From the NCBI RefSeq assembly GCF_014356525.2, contig NC_052511.1:49553975-49617974 (forward strand): a DNA stretch of 64,000 nucleotides, written 5' to 3'. The notes below the pieces were generated by a model that was not told the origin of the DNA, searched no databases, and saw only the letters and a list, made by a program, of their open reading frames with translations. A program made the position numbers and the translations under genes. Positions 1 through 10,737 of this stretch are shown here, one piece after another. How positions within the stretch are numbered: position 1 is the first letter of the stretch; each line of letters starts with the position of its first letter. This DNA comes from Nilaparvata lugens (lineage: Eukaryota > Arthropoda > Insecta > Hemiptera > Delphacidae).

Positions 1-425
1 ATATTATTCTTTCGAGTTTGTTGTTGAAGTTCTTGCACGTTTAATGTTACGTTTTTCAGTTCTTCTTTGAGACGTGCGTTTTCTTCTTTCACAGCTTCGA
101 CGGTTTTACAAGTTTTATCGCATTTTTCTTCAACGTTTTTGAATTGTTCCTTGATCTGGTTCCACATTTCGTTGTTTTTATCCCATTTACTGTTCGTCTC
201 TTTCCTAACTCCGTGATTGCTTCTAATATGTTTCATTCGAAATTCACGATCTTCCGTTTTGTTATTACCGGAACTCGTAGATGATGTAGAACATTTTTCA
301 CACTTCCATATTTTATTTCGTTTTCCAACTCCATGTCCGACACAGTTCTGGTGGAAAGCAGCTTGACACTCATGACACTTCACACAATCTCTATTGATTT
401 CTGCCTTGCACAAGTCACACTCCAT
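1..425 (-). CDS. PHD-finger/coiled-coil protein, probable LINE ORF1 (3' part beyond window)
   Basis: Open frame of 141 codons from the ATG at 425 to the window edge with no stop. Residues 3-45 give a full C4HC3 PHD-type zinc finger: C3, C6, C17, C20, H25, C28, C42, C45, with W40 two residues before the last CxxC, as in PHD folds. Residues 46-85 are polar and basic. Residues about 86-141 are rich in K, E and Q with heptad-spaced leucine and valine, and look like a coiled coil. PHD plus coiled coil is a common ORF1 layout in insect Jockey/CR1-like non-LTR retrotransposons, where ORF1 binds RNA or DNA, so I infer ORF1 rather than a host gene. The start is the first ATG and sits three residues before the first zinc ligand. 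The sequence upstream (426-700) is more GC-rich than its surroundings, as expected of a LINE 5' UTR. The endonuclease/RT ORF would lie beyond the left edge. A host zinc-finger gene is the alternative. Confidence 0.7.
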   Translation of the reverse strand, partial: MECDLCKAEINRDCVKCHECQAAFHQNCVGHGVGKRNKIWKCEKCSTSSTSSGNNKTEDREFRMKHIRSNHGVRKETNSKWDKNNEMWNQIKEQFKNVEEKCDKTCKTVEAVKEENARLKEELKNVTLNVQELQQQTRKNN

Positions 426-700
426 AATCACTTTACCGATATTCACAAAAAATACAGTTTAAGCAGAAAAACTATTAACTCGTGAGAGGTTAGAAAAACA
501 ATATAACTGTAAGCTGGCTGGCCGGCCCGAACTCGTTACTCAGAGCACGATAAGAAAGCCGTCCGATTGCATCGACTGCCCGATCGGAATTGTTAAAGTT
601 GGTGTCGTGTGAACAGAGGTTTGAGCAAACTTGGCTCAAAGCCTTATTGTAATAAACCACTATCACAATAAACCTCGGTTTAGGACTATGATTTGAAATC
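426..700 (-). promoter_or_regulatory. probable 5' UTR/internal promoter of the ORF1 element
   Basis: Locally GC-rich stretch (about 510-620, with GGCTGGCCGGCCCG) directly upstream of the PHD ORF on its strand, in otherwise AT-rich DNA. LINE 5' UTRs carry internal promoters; no specific core motif could be fixed here. Confidence 0.3.
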
Positions 701-770
701 CTATGTGATATGAATTTGGATTTAACCTACCACATTGTGATGTATTATTATTTTGAAATTGATCAGCTGA

Positions 771-886
771 CTAGTAGTTCAATGAACAGTAGACCTCGTG
801 CAGTTCAAAACTCTTGTAATACTGTCCATCAGAGTGAATTATGTCCTGTCCTTACGTGTCCGTGTCCGTGTAGTTATATAATAATT
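771..886 (-). mobile_element. Helitron-like fragment, family C copy 1
   Basis: Starts (plus strand) A|CTAGTAGTTC and shares its first ~35 bp with the 3' end of family B, followed by a C-specific body (AATACTGTCCATCAGAGTGA) also seen at 6020-6171 and 6673-6776. The CTAG terminus followed by T and a small GTTC..GAAC hairpin fits a Helitron 3' end. Confidence 0.5.
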
Positions 887-1243
887 ATAGTTTTACAATT
901 AAAAAGGAAAACAGAAGAAAATAATACGAACTTAATTAAATTTCTCAACGATTCAGTATAACTAATAAGATTAGAAGAGAACAGTATTTTAGTTAGATTC
1001 AGGTAAGTTAGTGAAGGGGTATGAAAATATGTTTTATACAAAGAAATAAGAAACAGTTGAAAGAAGAAGAGTTGGTAGAGCTCAAAAATAATAATTTAAT
1101 CATCAATTGAGCAGCATAATTTTTCACAAGATTTTTTTCACCAAGAAGTCTTTTTCTATTGCATGGAACATGGCAATTTTTCAAATTGCTGAAATCTGGC
1201 ATGAATATTATTATTTAGAATTCCATATAATAAATTAAATGCT

Positions 1244-1441
1244 CTTAAGCTGCGTTTACACCAAAGTTATTAACAATATCTTGATAACTTAATCCTTATA
1301 GATTTCATCAGATTGAACATAACTTATCATAGTTACACATGATGATCATATGAGTTTGTCAAGTTCCGTTCAATCTAATAGAATCTATAAGGATTGAGTT
1401 ATTAGCATTTTGTAACAACTTTGGTATAAACGTGGCTTAAA
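1244..1441. mobile_element. MITE family F copy 1
   Basis: Nearly perfect palindrome of about 195 bp. Ends read TTAAGCTGCGTTTACACCAA and the reverse complement, with a second inner inverted repeat TCCTTATAGATT. The same element occurs at 20168-20346 and 35782-35970. TTAA or TTA/TAA at both borders suggests a piggyBac- or PIF/Harbinger-type target. Confidence 0.75.
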
Positions 1442-1803
1442 GGATTTTCTGGTTTTTAAGTCTTGGACTTCAAATGTTGACCTCGAAGTTTCAGTGGAAA
1501 AGGATATTGGACAAAATGTTTCATACTTTTTCAAATAAGATAACACAATAACCTTCCTGAATTTATTAAAATCAATAAGAAGTCCTGAAGTCGGATAAAG
1601 AATATTATTTGCTAGTAGCAGTCACCGTGTCGAACTTAATATCTCTGCAAAATTTCATGACCATTGGTCGAACGGTCTAGGAGGAGTATCCCAACAAATA
1701 ATAACAATTTCATGTATAAGAGCTTTGCTCACCTTCGGCTCGCTCAGAAATTAGAAATTGAAAATAAAAATTTACATGGATAAGGCGGAGCACCTGCAAT
1801 TCT

Positions 1804-2126
1804 TAAGGTGCGTACAGATATACGCGCAGCGAACATGAGCAATTCACTTTTAATCAGCTAATAATAATAATAATGTCGAGTTACCTGGCTGGCTCAGGTC
1901 TGGTGACAGAGTTTTCAGGTCGCAACTGATCAATTTCAGGGCCTCTGACATGACCTAACGACTGCTTTTTAGGCAGCCGGGACCGATGACTTAACGTGTC
2001 CATCCGAAACAGCTGATGCCAAGCTTTTTATATCTGTATCTTTCTGTTTCTGTGAAAATACAGATATAGTCAGCTGATTAAAAGTGAATTGTTCATGTTC
2101 GCGGCGCGTATATCTGTACGCACCTT
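1804..2126. mobile_element. MITE family L copy 1, interrupted
   Basis: Inverted ends AAGGTGCGTACAGATATACG, with inner arms ending AATCAGCT(GA). Intact relative at 26799-26966. Interrupted at 1861-2010 by a SINE-like insertion flanked by AGCT. Confidence 0.7.
1861..2010 (-). repeat. SINE-related fragment inserted in L
   Basis: Begins with (AAT)n on the plus strand and contains GCAGCCGGGACCGATGACTT followed by a CATCCGA motif, shared with the body of SINE M. Probably a 5'-truncated minus-strand copy: tail at left, no tRNA head. Confidence 0.5.
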
Positions 2127-2858
2127 CACAGATATGGCACTTGTGGCAGGTGATGATCTTACCAATGTCAATTTATATTATGAGCTTGATCAAAATTGTT
2201 GGAGTGGTTTTTGAGAAAACCGCGGTTTTTTATATAATTTTGATAGAACTTTGAATCGCAACTATTATAAATGCTGAATAAATGCTATATTTTGATGTTG
2301 ATTCATCTGAATGCAGGTACTGCTGGTGGCGGACATACAGAGATTTTTACAAGTGCATCCTTCTTCTTTCTCCATTCCTCAACATTGTCACCAACTGTCG
2401 GCTTTCTTTCTACAAAATTCTTGGGAACCCTTCTATTGAAAATCATTGAAATAATGTAGACTGTTTCAAATAGAAAAATATCAGCTATGGTACATTAGTA
2501 TATGGTTGGTTGGATTCAGAGACAGAATTCTTTCAGACGTATGCCCCTTATTAGCGTCTGTGCTCATATTGTTGCATTAGTGCGCCAAAAGTCATCTTTA
2601 TCGTTGTGGACACTGACGAATTTATTAACCTGCTTGGCCTTCCCCAACACTGTCCACAAGACAACACTGATTAGCATGACCATGCTCGTAGCACGGAGTG
2701 CCCTTTCTACTTTTTTGTTTGAAGAGTAGGGTATTCATTTCGGCGCCATTCGCTCTATGTCTGCTTCTCTTTATTCGAGACCATGACATGTGACTTGTAT
2801 CTCCATTATGGCATTTGTTTTTGACATCTTCACCCATCGACTAGCCGTCTCACGTCAG

Positions 2859-2860
<2 letters not shown>
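2127..2860. other. unassigned AT-rich sequence
   Basis: No inverted ends, tail or convincing exon seen. Short open frames here (62-75 codons) have no recognisable motif. Confidence 0.4.

Positions 2861-2892
<32 letters not shown>
2861..2892. repeat. (TA)16 microsatellite
   Basis: Uninterrupted TA dinucleotide run. Confidence 0.95.
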
Positions 2893-2895
<3 letters not shown>

Positions 2896-3850
2896 GCCCA
2901 CTTTCGATGTATATATTATGTTTCAACTATTCAGTTATTAAACCACGTGAAAAAACTCATTCCTGGTGAATTTCTCAATCGATATTATTATGAAGAAAAT
3001 TTTCTGCAGTCAATATTATATTTCACTCACACTCATTTATAGAAGTACAGATAATTGTAATAATAAGCATATTTTAATACTCTGTTTAGAGGTAGATGAT
3101 ATTCTTCAATGTTGAATAGTCATAATGCTATATTATAATGCTGTAATTAAGCCTATTGAAGAATACAAGATTACAGACACTATTGGTCAGTGTGAAGTTA
3201 GCAGAACATTTGTCAGAAGTAGCCTACATTAGAAAACGATAGTTCTGGATGCAGACACAATAGTTCTATAGTTCCTGAGATATGAGCAATAGTTCCATTG
3301 ATATATGGAAAAAATTTTTTTGAAAGAATGCACTGCCAACTTCTAATAAAACCTATTCACCTCAGCAGTACACGTAGAAACGCTTTCATGACTGTTACAA
3401 TAGGAGATATGAATGTATAAGAAGCCACTTACATGACTGGTGGGTTCCAATCTATTAGTCTATACCCTATTATAAGCTAAAATCTTATCTATTATAAGCT
3501 AAACTAACGATCTATACAGTTTTCAACCAATTCCATTGATTAATATGGTCTGTGGCTGGGGTGTGAAGTTGGCCCGGACGAAAATTTAAACTTCCAAATT
3601 TGATATTTAGAAACCTAAATAAATGTCAAATTTGTCAAAACAAACCTAAACTAACGCTAAACTAACGATCTAGACTATTTTCAACTAGAACTGAAGCCAG
3701 AATTGTTTTCATTGATTCACACTTTTTTCCAATCTGGACGTAGTGGAGCTGGCCTGCCAAATTTGAAAACTTTTAAAGTCTCTCACGGTTGAATTTTTTG
3801 AGACAAATTATGAGAATAGTATAGGAATGGGCTCCATCGAATGAGACCAA
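2893..3850. other. unassigned sequence
   Basis: No clear element. A short local duplication around CTAAACTAACGATCTA (about 3498 and 3658) is the only structure noticed. Confidence 0.35.
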
Positions 3851-3871
3851 TATGAAAATATTCAATATCAC

Positions 3872-3877
3872 TTTATT
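3872..3877 (-). promoter_or_regulatory. AATAAA polyadenylation signal candidate
   Basis: AATAAA on the minus strand about 470 bp after the stop codon of the candidate terminal exon 4349-4549, a plausible 3' UTR length. Such hexamers are common by chance in AT-rich DNA. Confidence 0.25.
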
Positions 3878-4348
3878 CATGAATCTATAAAAGATATTAA
3901 ATACTTCACACAGACACATAAATACATAATGCAGAATTCAAATAAAGTTCAGCATGATAATACAATTCAATAATTTGATAGTAGATGGTAAGGGAAAAAA
4001 CCACTGGCGTGAGATGACTCTTGATCGCCAGTGTGAGTAGGAAAAAAATCTAATTCTCTGAAATATCTTATACTAAACTACGGAACTCTCTTCCTTATTC
4101 ATATTTTATACAGTGTATACAGGATATAGAACACATTATTCCATGGGAAATCGGATAAGAGAATAAGAAGTAATTTTGTCAATAACTTTACTATAGATAG
4201 TTACTATAATGACTCAATTTTTCCATTTTCTAGCGTTTTACTTGAAAAAGTGAGTAATTTTCGGTTAAATTTTGCATTTGAGTAAAACATCACGTTCAAT
4301 AAATGACTCACATCTCTATTCAAACAGTTGAAAATGTTGTCTGGTAGT

Positions 4349-4549
4349 CTACACTATTTTTAGTTGTAATCCTCGCCTGATAATTTTGAAAGCTTGTAGA
4401 ACTTCTTGATCTGACGGATTCTTCTCTTCAGATTCGTCACAGTCATCATCATCATCATCAGCTCTAAGAATTGAAATGTGTGACAAAAGCAGAAGGATGG
4501 GAAAGTCCTGTCTACCTGCCTGTTCTACGAATGACAGGTTTTTGAAATT
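4349..4549 (-). CDS. candidate terminal exon or transposase C-terminus
   Basis: On the minus strand a 66-codon frame, open from the stop at 4552-4550 to TAG at 4351-4349, encodes a hydrophobic stretch, then six Asp, an acidic DESEE patch and a C-terminal helix-like segment (QEVLQAFKIIRRGLQ). There is no start codon. A good 3' splice site (TTTCAATTCTTAG) lies at about 4464, so the coding exon may be only 4349-4463. Acidic linker plus ...EVLQAFKIIRRGLQ recalls C-terminal tails of pogo/Tigger-type transposases; this is an impression, not a match. The alternatives are the last exon of a host gene or a chance frame. If the splice phase differs, the GAT repeat would read as Met, which is less protein-like. 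Confidence 0.35.
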   Translation of the reverse strand, partial: NFKNLSFVEQAGRQDFPILLLLSHISILRADDDDDDCDESEEKNPSDQEVLQAFKIIRRGLQLKIV

Positions 4550-4974
4550 CTATTTCCAGTAACTTGCATTCAATTTCCAACATTGTTTTCAAACTCTATT
4601 CACTGTTTACCATCCTATCTTCTCCCTACCTGAACTTGTCATTATTTTTAGTTTATTGACCTTTCTGCTGAAACTAAACAATTCTGACTGTTGGCTTCTT
4701 ATTCACACTACATTTTGTATGTTGAAGTGAAGAGAGATAACTTTGTAGTTGAGAGGTACAAAATTCGTTATAGAAGAAAATAAGGAGCCAAAATTCTGAA
4801 ATGTCATGGGACAAGGTAAAATATTTGTTGCTTAGAAGAATTTATTAAGTGGTGGCTTGTTATAGAGAGGCTCGACTGTATAGCAATTTGAATATAGTGT
4901 GCTTGTATAAACTGTATAGCAATAGGCCTATATAGATGTAGTAAATAATATATAATAAACAATATATAGGAACA

Positions 4975-5290
4975 TAATTGACCGAGCAAAGTGAGGTCTA
5001 AGATTTAAGTCGACGGTTTTGCATTTCTCTTTATGTTTATAATTATGTTCCGCATTTACGGCGAAACGCGGTAATAGATTTTCATGAAATTTGACAGGTA
5101 CCTTTTCAAGTTGTGGGTCAACGTATATACAAGGCTTTTGGAAATTTTGCATTTCAAGGATAATATAAATGGAATAGGCGCATCCTTCATACACCAATAT
5201 TAGAGTAAAAATCACACTAGAATATTATTCATCATAGATCAGCTTTCGAGAGGATATAAATTGCATGCAATGACGCAAGCAATCTAATAT
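4975..5290 (+). mobile_element. Helitron-like family B, 5' part
   Basis: Begins TAATTGACCGAGCAAAGTGA and follows the B consensus (GTCGACGG, CGGTAATAGATTTTCATG, CAAGGATAATATAAA, ATTAGAGTAAAAATCA). The 3' end is not recognisable. Confidence 0.65.
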
Positions 5291-5475
5291 ATCAATGTAA
5301 ATTGAAGAAAAACAACTGTTGTTCGATTATATCATCGATTAAATCTTCGTTGAATAAATGAATAAACGTAGGATCTCATAGGCCAGCTCAGAAAATTATG
5401 AGCTGCATAATCACGTCTCCGTGGTTGGGAACCCACCTGAAATTTCGATCCTAGCATAAGTAAAACTGCAGGTCT

Positions 5476-5800
5476 ATCAATTGACTGAGCGAAGTGAGGT
5501 CTAAGATTCAAGTCGACGGTTTGGCATTTCTCTTTATGTTTAAATGTTCATATGTTGCGCATTTACGACGAAACTCGGTAATAGATTTTCATGCAATTTG
5601 ACAGATATTCCTTTTCAAATTGTGCGTCGACGTATATACAAGTTTTTGGAAATTTCAAGGATAAATAAAAGGAAAAGGAGCCTCCTTCGTACGCCAATAT
5701 ATTAGAGTAAAAATCAGACTATAGAAATTTCATCATAAATCAGCTGTTGAGTGGATTATAATATAAATTGCATGCCATGACGCATATCTCAATGTAACTT
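5476..5800 (+). mobile_element. Helitron-like family B, 5' part (second copy)
   Basis: Starts A|TCAATTGACTGAGCGAAG, the expected A|TC border, and is collinear with 4975-5290. The two share a tail with TTGCATGC and CATGACGCA, and the pair lies in direct orientation 500 bp apart. Confidence 0.65.
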
Positions 5801-6019
5801 GGGAAAGAAATCATCAGCTGTGTAGACTATTGATTGCATGCCTCATTGAATGCAATTTTTATGCACTATTAAATGAATTATTGATTGCGTGCAATAACGC
5901 ATGCAATTAAACTAAAATACCATAGTATTGGCTCTCAAATTTTCTCTGCTTTGAACTCGGGCTGTCCTGTTGCCAGTATGTCTTGAAGGAGATTAGCTTT
6001 TGATGTTAGCATTTTTGAT

Positions 6020-6171
6020 TTGATACACCCAACCGCCATTAGCCGTTTCACACGATATTTACACCGATCTGCCGACACGACACAACAGGATAGAATTTAC
6101 TCTGATGGACAGTATATGAGGAGGCTGCGGTTTATAAACTGTGCGAGGTCTACTGTTCACAGAACTACTAG
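6020..6171 (+). mobile_element. Helitron-like family C copy 2
   Basis: C body (ACTCTGATGGACAGTAT) followed by the shared B/C terminus GAGGTCTACTGTTCACAGAA and CTACTAG, then T. Confidence 0.55.
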
Positions 6172-6264
6172 TATTATACTTCGGTCAAACCAAGTCTACA
6201 CATAAATAACATAACATAATATATGTTAACATAATAGGTTCTTGTTGATCGTTGCTCATGCTTG

Positions 6265-6530
6265 AGAATATTAGCAATTTTTGTAAATTCGATTGATCGA
6301 TCCAGCGCATGTGCATTACTTCAAAGTATTAGCAATTATTTTAAGTTTAGGTTTCTCTGAACCACGCAGCGTTATTGTGGGTTCTGTCAACCGTGATACG
6401 CGAAAATCACGCGTGTGTGATAAAAAAGTGGGTGTTTTCTCTGACAGCAACCTCGCAGCGCGCGATTATATTTTCAGTCATAGGCAACATAGATGTCCAA
6501 CATGTTGCTGTAGCTAATGATCTATTAATG
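6265..6530. repeat. repeat Z, part 1
   Basis: Contains GATCGATCCAGCGCATGTGC and ACTTCAAAGTATTAGCAATT, which recur as a tandem pair at 7683-7830. The CpG-rich part at 6361-6470 reappears inverted near 7563-7640 (GTCAGAGAAAACAC). Confidence 0.45.
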
Positions 6531-6672
6531 AATTTTGTAAATGAAAACTCATTGAACTTTTTATTGACTGGGGATAAGAAGGGTTTTCTATAATTGTGAT
6601 TACCAGCATCTGTTTGATAAAGATACCAAGTTTAGGGAATATTTTAGGCTTTCAATACATTTTGTTTTATGA
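6530..6672. other. unassigned sequence
   Basis: Nothing recognised. Confidence 0.3.
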
Positions 6673-6776
6673 GGTACTGTTCTGTGAATAGTAGACCTCG
6701 CGCAGTTATAAACCACAGCCTCCTCTAATACTGTCCATCAGAGTAAATTCTGTCCTGTGCTGTTGTGTCAGTGGCA
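6673..6776 (-). mobile_element. Helitron-like family C copy 3
   Basis: TGTTCTGTGAATAGTAGACC terminus plus C body, inverse orientation to copy 2 at 6020-6171. Confidence 0.5.
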
Positions 6777-6830
6777 TATCCAGGGGGGATATGAGGATGT
6801 ATCCCCCCCCCCCACCAGCGAAATGAGACC
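6773..6830 (+). mobile_element. possible hAT-type terminus
   Basis: CAGTGGCATATCCAGGGGGG with a following C11 run resembles the CAGTGG... ends of some hAT MITEs. No matching right end found. Confidence 0.25.
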
Positions 6831-7149
6831 TACATTTATTTCGTGGCCCATTCAGCAACTACTTAGTTAGCTTTCTTTATATTGTATGAGTCGAACAAAT
6901 ATCTAGGAGATGAGAGAATAGCACAATGATAATTATGAAATTATAAGCTAGACAGTGAATGGTCTAGTATATATATGGACTGAGATAGCATGAAAATAAA
7001 AAGATAGCACTTTAAAGTGAGTCAATTTGTTACTTTTCACCATCTATTATATTGAAGAAATTCAATGTAGCTTATATTTTTTCAGAGTTGATCATAGTTT
7101 ATTGAGTTTCAAGTATGTGGTTGAGAAGACAAGTATGGCCACCTATAGT

Positions 7150-7500
7150 AGTTCATATCCTTAAACAATGCACCAGCAGCTTCTTCTACCCTTAAAATTT
7201 CCCGGTTATGATAAATGGGGGTAGCCTAATTTCCATCGTTAACAGGGGAGATACATCCCTGAATATTTGGGAAAATTGTTTATTCCTCTCCCTAGAAAAA
7301 ATTCAAGTTCAAGAACTGAAGTAAAAATTATGAAAAATTGATCAAAACAGTTGATGAAAAGTATCTAATTATGATTTTGGTATTATTTTGCTTACTTTCT
7401 GTTTTATTATTTTATACTTTTGTTTATAAAATTATGTATTCTCTTTATTCGTTTTGAATATGTATTTGTTGTATGGCAAATAAATGATTTGATTTGAATC
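7150..7500 (+). repeat. retroposon 3' end with GATTTGA tail
   Basis: T-rich 3' UTR-like sequence ending GGCAAATAAATGATTTGATT, the same style of tail as at 8756-8825 (minus) and 62490-62648. The 5' limit is not defined. Confidence 0.4.
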
Positions 7501-7549
7501 AAGTTGAAACCTATTAGCATTATTATTTTTTGGAACAATTGAATTACTA

Positions 7550-7830
7550 GTAAAATTCTTGAGTGCGCGACGCAGAGGGAATTACAGAGATTGCGCGCGT
7601 GAAGTCAGAGAAAACACTTCCCTACAATAGCTGCAGCAGACTTTTGCGTGATTACGTCAAGAGAAACCTAGGCTTTAAAAATGTAGTGGCTAGTCGCGCA
7701 TGTAAATTCTATTGGTCGATCCAGCGCACGCGCATTACTTCAAAGTATTAGCAATTTTGAAATGTAATGGCTAGTCGCGCGTGTAAATTCTATTGGTCGA
7801 TCCAGCGCATGCGCATTACTTCAAAGTATT
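7550..7830. repeat. repeat Z, part 2, with 83-bp tandem duplication
   Basis: Two adjacent copies of GGCTAGTCGCGCxTGTAAATTCTATTGG... through CTTCAAAGTATT (7686-7765 and 7769-7830). Confidence 0.6.
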
Positions 7831-8049
7831 CATAGTGGAATTGTGGAACGCTAGGACTTCAAGGCCATCTCTGTTTACTGTCGATCGGCTCTCCCATCGA
7901 ACAGTTGGGGTTCCCCCAATACCTATTACATGCTGCGCTTCCTAACAAGATGGCGGATTTTGGCGTCAGGTTATAGCCAAGTTTCCTTACTGTATGTCTA
8001 ATGTGACAGTACCACCACACACGATACGTATCAACACACTATGATACTA
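7831..8049. other. unassigned sequence
   Basis: Moderately GC-rich; no structure identified. Confidence 0.3.
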
Positions 8050-8514
8050 TCTTTATATAAAAGCGAAATGGCACTCACTCTCTGACTGACGACTCACATC
8101 ACTCGCACTAAAAATCTACCGGACCAAAAACGTTCATTTGGTAGGTATGTTCATTGGCCCTTTAGGGCGCACTAAGAACGGATTTGGAAAAATTCCAAAG
8201 ATATGCCCAAAATATGCGTTTTTTCCAGCGTTTTCTGAGCTTTACGAGAACTAATGAACAGAAAAGTCAAATTTAGTAAGCACTCAGCTAGTGTTAATGT
8301 TGTGTTAGAAGGAATTTGAAATAACACCAAAGATACGCCCAAATTAGCGGTTTTTTTGCGTTTTCTTAGTTCTTTCATCAAGTAATAGACAGAAAATGTT
8401 TACATTATGCAGGCGAGCGAAGCGAGCCCGCTGATCTCATTTTTGGACGATCCAGTCGGGGTCCTGCTAGACGGATATGGCGAGCAAAGCGAGCCTGACG
8501 CTAGTCATGATAAT
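8050..8514 (+). mobile_element. Helitron-like family I copy 1
   Basis: Non-autonomous. Border A|TCTTTATATAAAAGCG at left and GCGAGCCTGACGCTAG|T at right. Body contains CTACCGGACCAAAAACGTTC and a repeated CCAAAGATxxGCCCAAA module. No coding capacity. TC...CTAG termini between A and T are the Helitron signature, supported by the empty site for the copy at 55983. Confidence 0.75.
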
Positions 8515-8755
8515 TCTCTATGGTACTACATGAGGTTACTCACTGTGTTAGCAAATAGTAACAGTTTGACGCAATACATGGGGCGGACGTAGCAAATGTG
8601 GGTTCTGCATATCCATGCCAGCCGCAGATCTGTGATAGCATTTGACGGCTCTTGCTCGATCACATATCAGCTTTTCGCGCCATTTTTCTCCTGGTACAAA
8701 GATGGGTCAGTTTCGAGGATATGTATCAGGTTTTCATGTTCTCGCCTGGAAAATT

Positions 8756-8825
8756 CATCCAAAATTCAAATTCAAATTCATTTATTTTCCATAAAATAAT
8801 ACAGATTGATAAAATAAATATTCTA
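8756..8825 (-). repeat. retroposon 3' tail, minus strand
   Basis: AAATTCAAATTCAAATTCAT then TTTATTTTCCATA is the inverse of the GGCAAATAAATGATTTGA-type tail. The body would run rightwards through about 8900. Confidence 0.4.
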
Positions 8826-9255
8826 ACTTACAAAATGGCACTACGGCAAAGAACATCTTGTGCGCCGGCAGTGAGTTCGAACAACTAGTACAGCAAACAT
8901 GTCAATAGAAAGAAAAAGAGCATATTCAAACCACTAGAATAAATAAAATTATGGAAACCAGGTCACATCTCAATACTTACAAACGATAAGACAAAAGTAA
9001 CAAAATCGCAAGCAAGTGACAAACTCAAAAAGACCAATTCAAGGAAGCCATGACAATAATATTTTTTAAAATTTATAACATAGGAATGAAACACTACATA
9101 ATGGATATAGATAATTTGAAATAAACTAAATAAAAATAATAAAATAATTTAAAATTAGACTAACTTCAGATATTTTTACAGGAGAAAATCAGAGATTTAC
9201 CATCTTACTCTCATGAATCATTCTCGATCTCTCATTAATCATTCTCTCATAAATT

Positions 9256-9467
9256 GTGTTTAAAAATAAGTTTTCTTAATTTTAAACTTTATAAAATAGA
9301 AATTCAGGAAGTGAAAGTGCAAATTTTTAGTGAGAAAACATGAAGAGCCCAATATATAACCTATAAACTTGAGTGTTGATAGGAAATGACATTGGGTAAT
9401 ACGGCAAGGCAGAACATCCGAAAGGATCTCTCTGCCGATAAAAGCCATATGAATAAATAAATAAATA
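9256..9467 (+). mobile_element. 212-bp retroposon (truncated LINE or SINE)
   Basis: Ends in an (AATA)n tail (9451-9467) and is flanked by a perfect 15-bp target duplication, ATTCTCTCATAAATT, at 9241-9255 and 9468-9482. A tail plus a long duplication are hallmarks of target-primed reverse transcription. No tRNA-like head, so a 5'-truncated LINE is likelier than a SINE. Confidence 0.8.
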
Positions 9468-9498
9468 ATTCTCTCATAAATTCATCTATAAAAATAGA

Positions 9499-9565
9499 CT
9501 AGTAGTTCTATGAAAAGTAGATCTCACGCAGTTTTCTCATCCACAAGTATCTGATGTCACCTGTT
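9499..9565 (-). mobile_element. Helitron-like family B, 3'-end fragment
   Basis: A|CTAGTAGTTCT then B terminus through ATCCACAAGTA; truncated. Confidence 0.5.
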
Positions 9566-9815
9566 TGAAATGTTAACAAACTCAGTTCACGTTTGAATTT
9601 GTATTCCATATGATATAATTCATCCAGTTCCGTGATAATCTTTCCATCAGATAAAAATTAATTTTTTACAATCAAAAATTATTATAACTTCTTCAGCATT
9701 ATTTAGTTCATTTGATTATTTTTGATCACCTATTAGATTAGTTTTTTCAAATGTGAGAATATTGATACTAATGGGCACGCATAATAATACCATGACTGCA
9801 AAACAAAATATTGAA

Positions 9816-10090
9816 ACCAAAGACCTTAGAACCCGCCGCAAAGTAGACACACGCTAATCCACGAAAAGCAACCCACGCCGTGGGATGTTTTGTAAACTAT
9901 TGCTATAGAATTATTCATAATCAATCAGCTGACAAGTGGTGATTATTCATTGCATGTATTACACAGATGTATGGAGAAGCCTTGCAATGGTTTACAAAAC
10001 ATCCCACGGCGTGGGTTGCTTTTCGTGGATTAGCGTGGGTCTACTTTGCGGCGGGCCTAAAGATGCATACCTCTTCAAGGTCTTTGATTG
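9816..10090. repeat. 275-bp inverted repeat
   Basis: Arms of about 67 bp (9832-9898 and 9991-10056) are nearly perfect complements around GCAACCCACGCCGTGGGATG. Outer parts (GACCTT/AAGGTC) also pair. The loop holds B-like sequence (ATCAGCTGACAAGTG). Confidence 0.75.
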
Positions 10091-10206
10091 AAACTATAGA
10101 CCTTATAGAAATAGACACAGCATCTCCAGACATCTGTGTAATTAACTTGTCAGCTGATTGATTATGAATAATTCTATAGTCCGATTAATCCTATCTTCAG
10201 AGTAGA

Positions 10207-10247
<41 letters not shown>

Positions 10248-10475
10248 TCGGAGTATGGAGGAGTTCCTTTACTTTCATATTATCCTTAAAATGCAAAATT
10301 TCAAAAAACCGTTTGTATACATCGACGCGCAGTTGAAAAAGGATATTCCTGTCAATCTCATCGAATTCTATCAACACGCGTTTGGCCGTAATTGCGTTAC
10401 ATACATACAGACAAACAAAAGAAAATCCGAGTTAAACATAGACCTCACTAAGTTCGGTCAAGAATTACCTATTCA
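10085..10475 (-). mobile_element. degenerate family B copy
   Basis: Collinear with B in reverse (ATCTGTGTAATTA, GTCAGCTGATTG, CCTTAAAATGCAAAATTTC, CGACGCGCA, ...CTCACTAAGTTCGGTCAA) and interrupted by a (TA)17 run at 10207-10241. More diverged than other copies. Confidence 0.6.
10207..10241. repeat. (AT)17 microsatellite
   Basis: Uninterrupted AT run inside the B remnant. Confidence 0.95.
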
Positions 10476-10488
10476 TCTTCTATAAAAT

Positions 10489-10737
10489 AAGATAGATAGA
10501 TAGATATATTTATTGATAATGTTACTAGGATATTGCCTATGGTAACATTTACAAAATTGACAATAAAATTAAATCAAACTTATGAGATAAATAATAATTA
10601 TTTAACAGTTCTGCACTAGTATTGATCAATTACAAATATCGAAGAAAATAATATAGTATATATTAAGCTTTAAACAATATATCTGAGTTCTATCAGTTGA
10701 TTAGGTTAGCACAAGTTTAAGAACTTATCTATACTAT
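10489..10737 (-). repeat. possible retroposon tail and unassigned sequence
   Basis: (GATA)4 at 10492-10507 next to TTATTGATAATGTTAC reads like a minus-strand element tail; no other border found. Confidence 0.3.
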
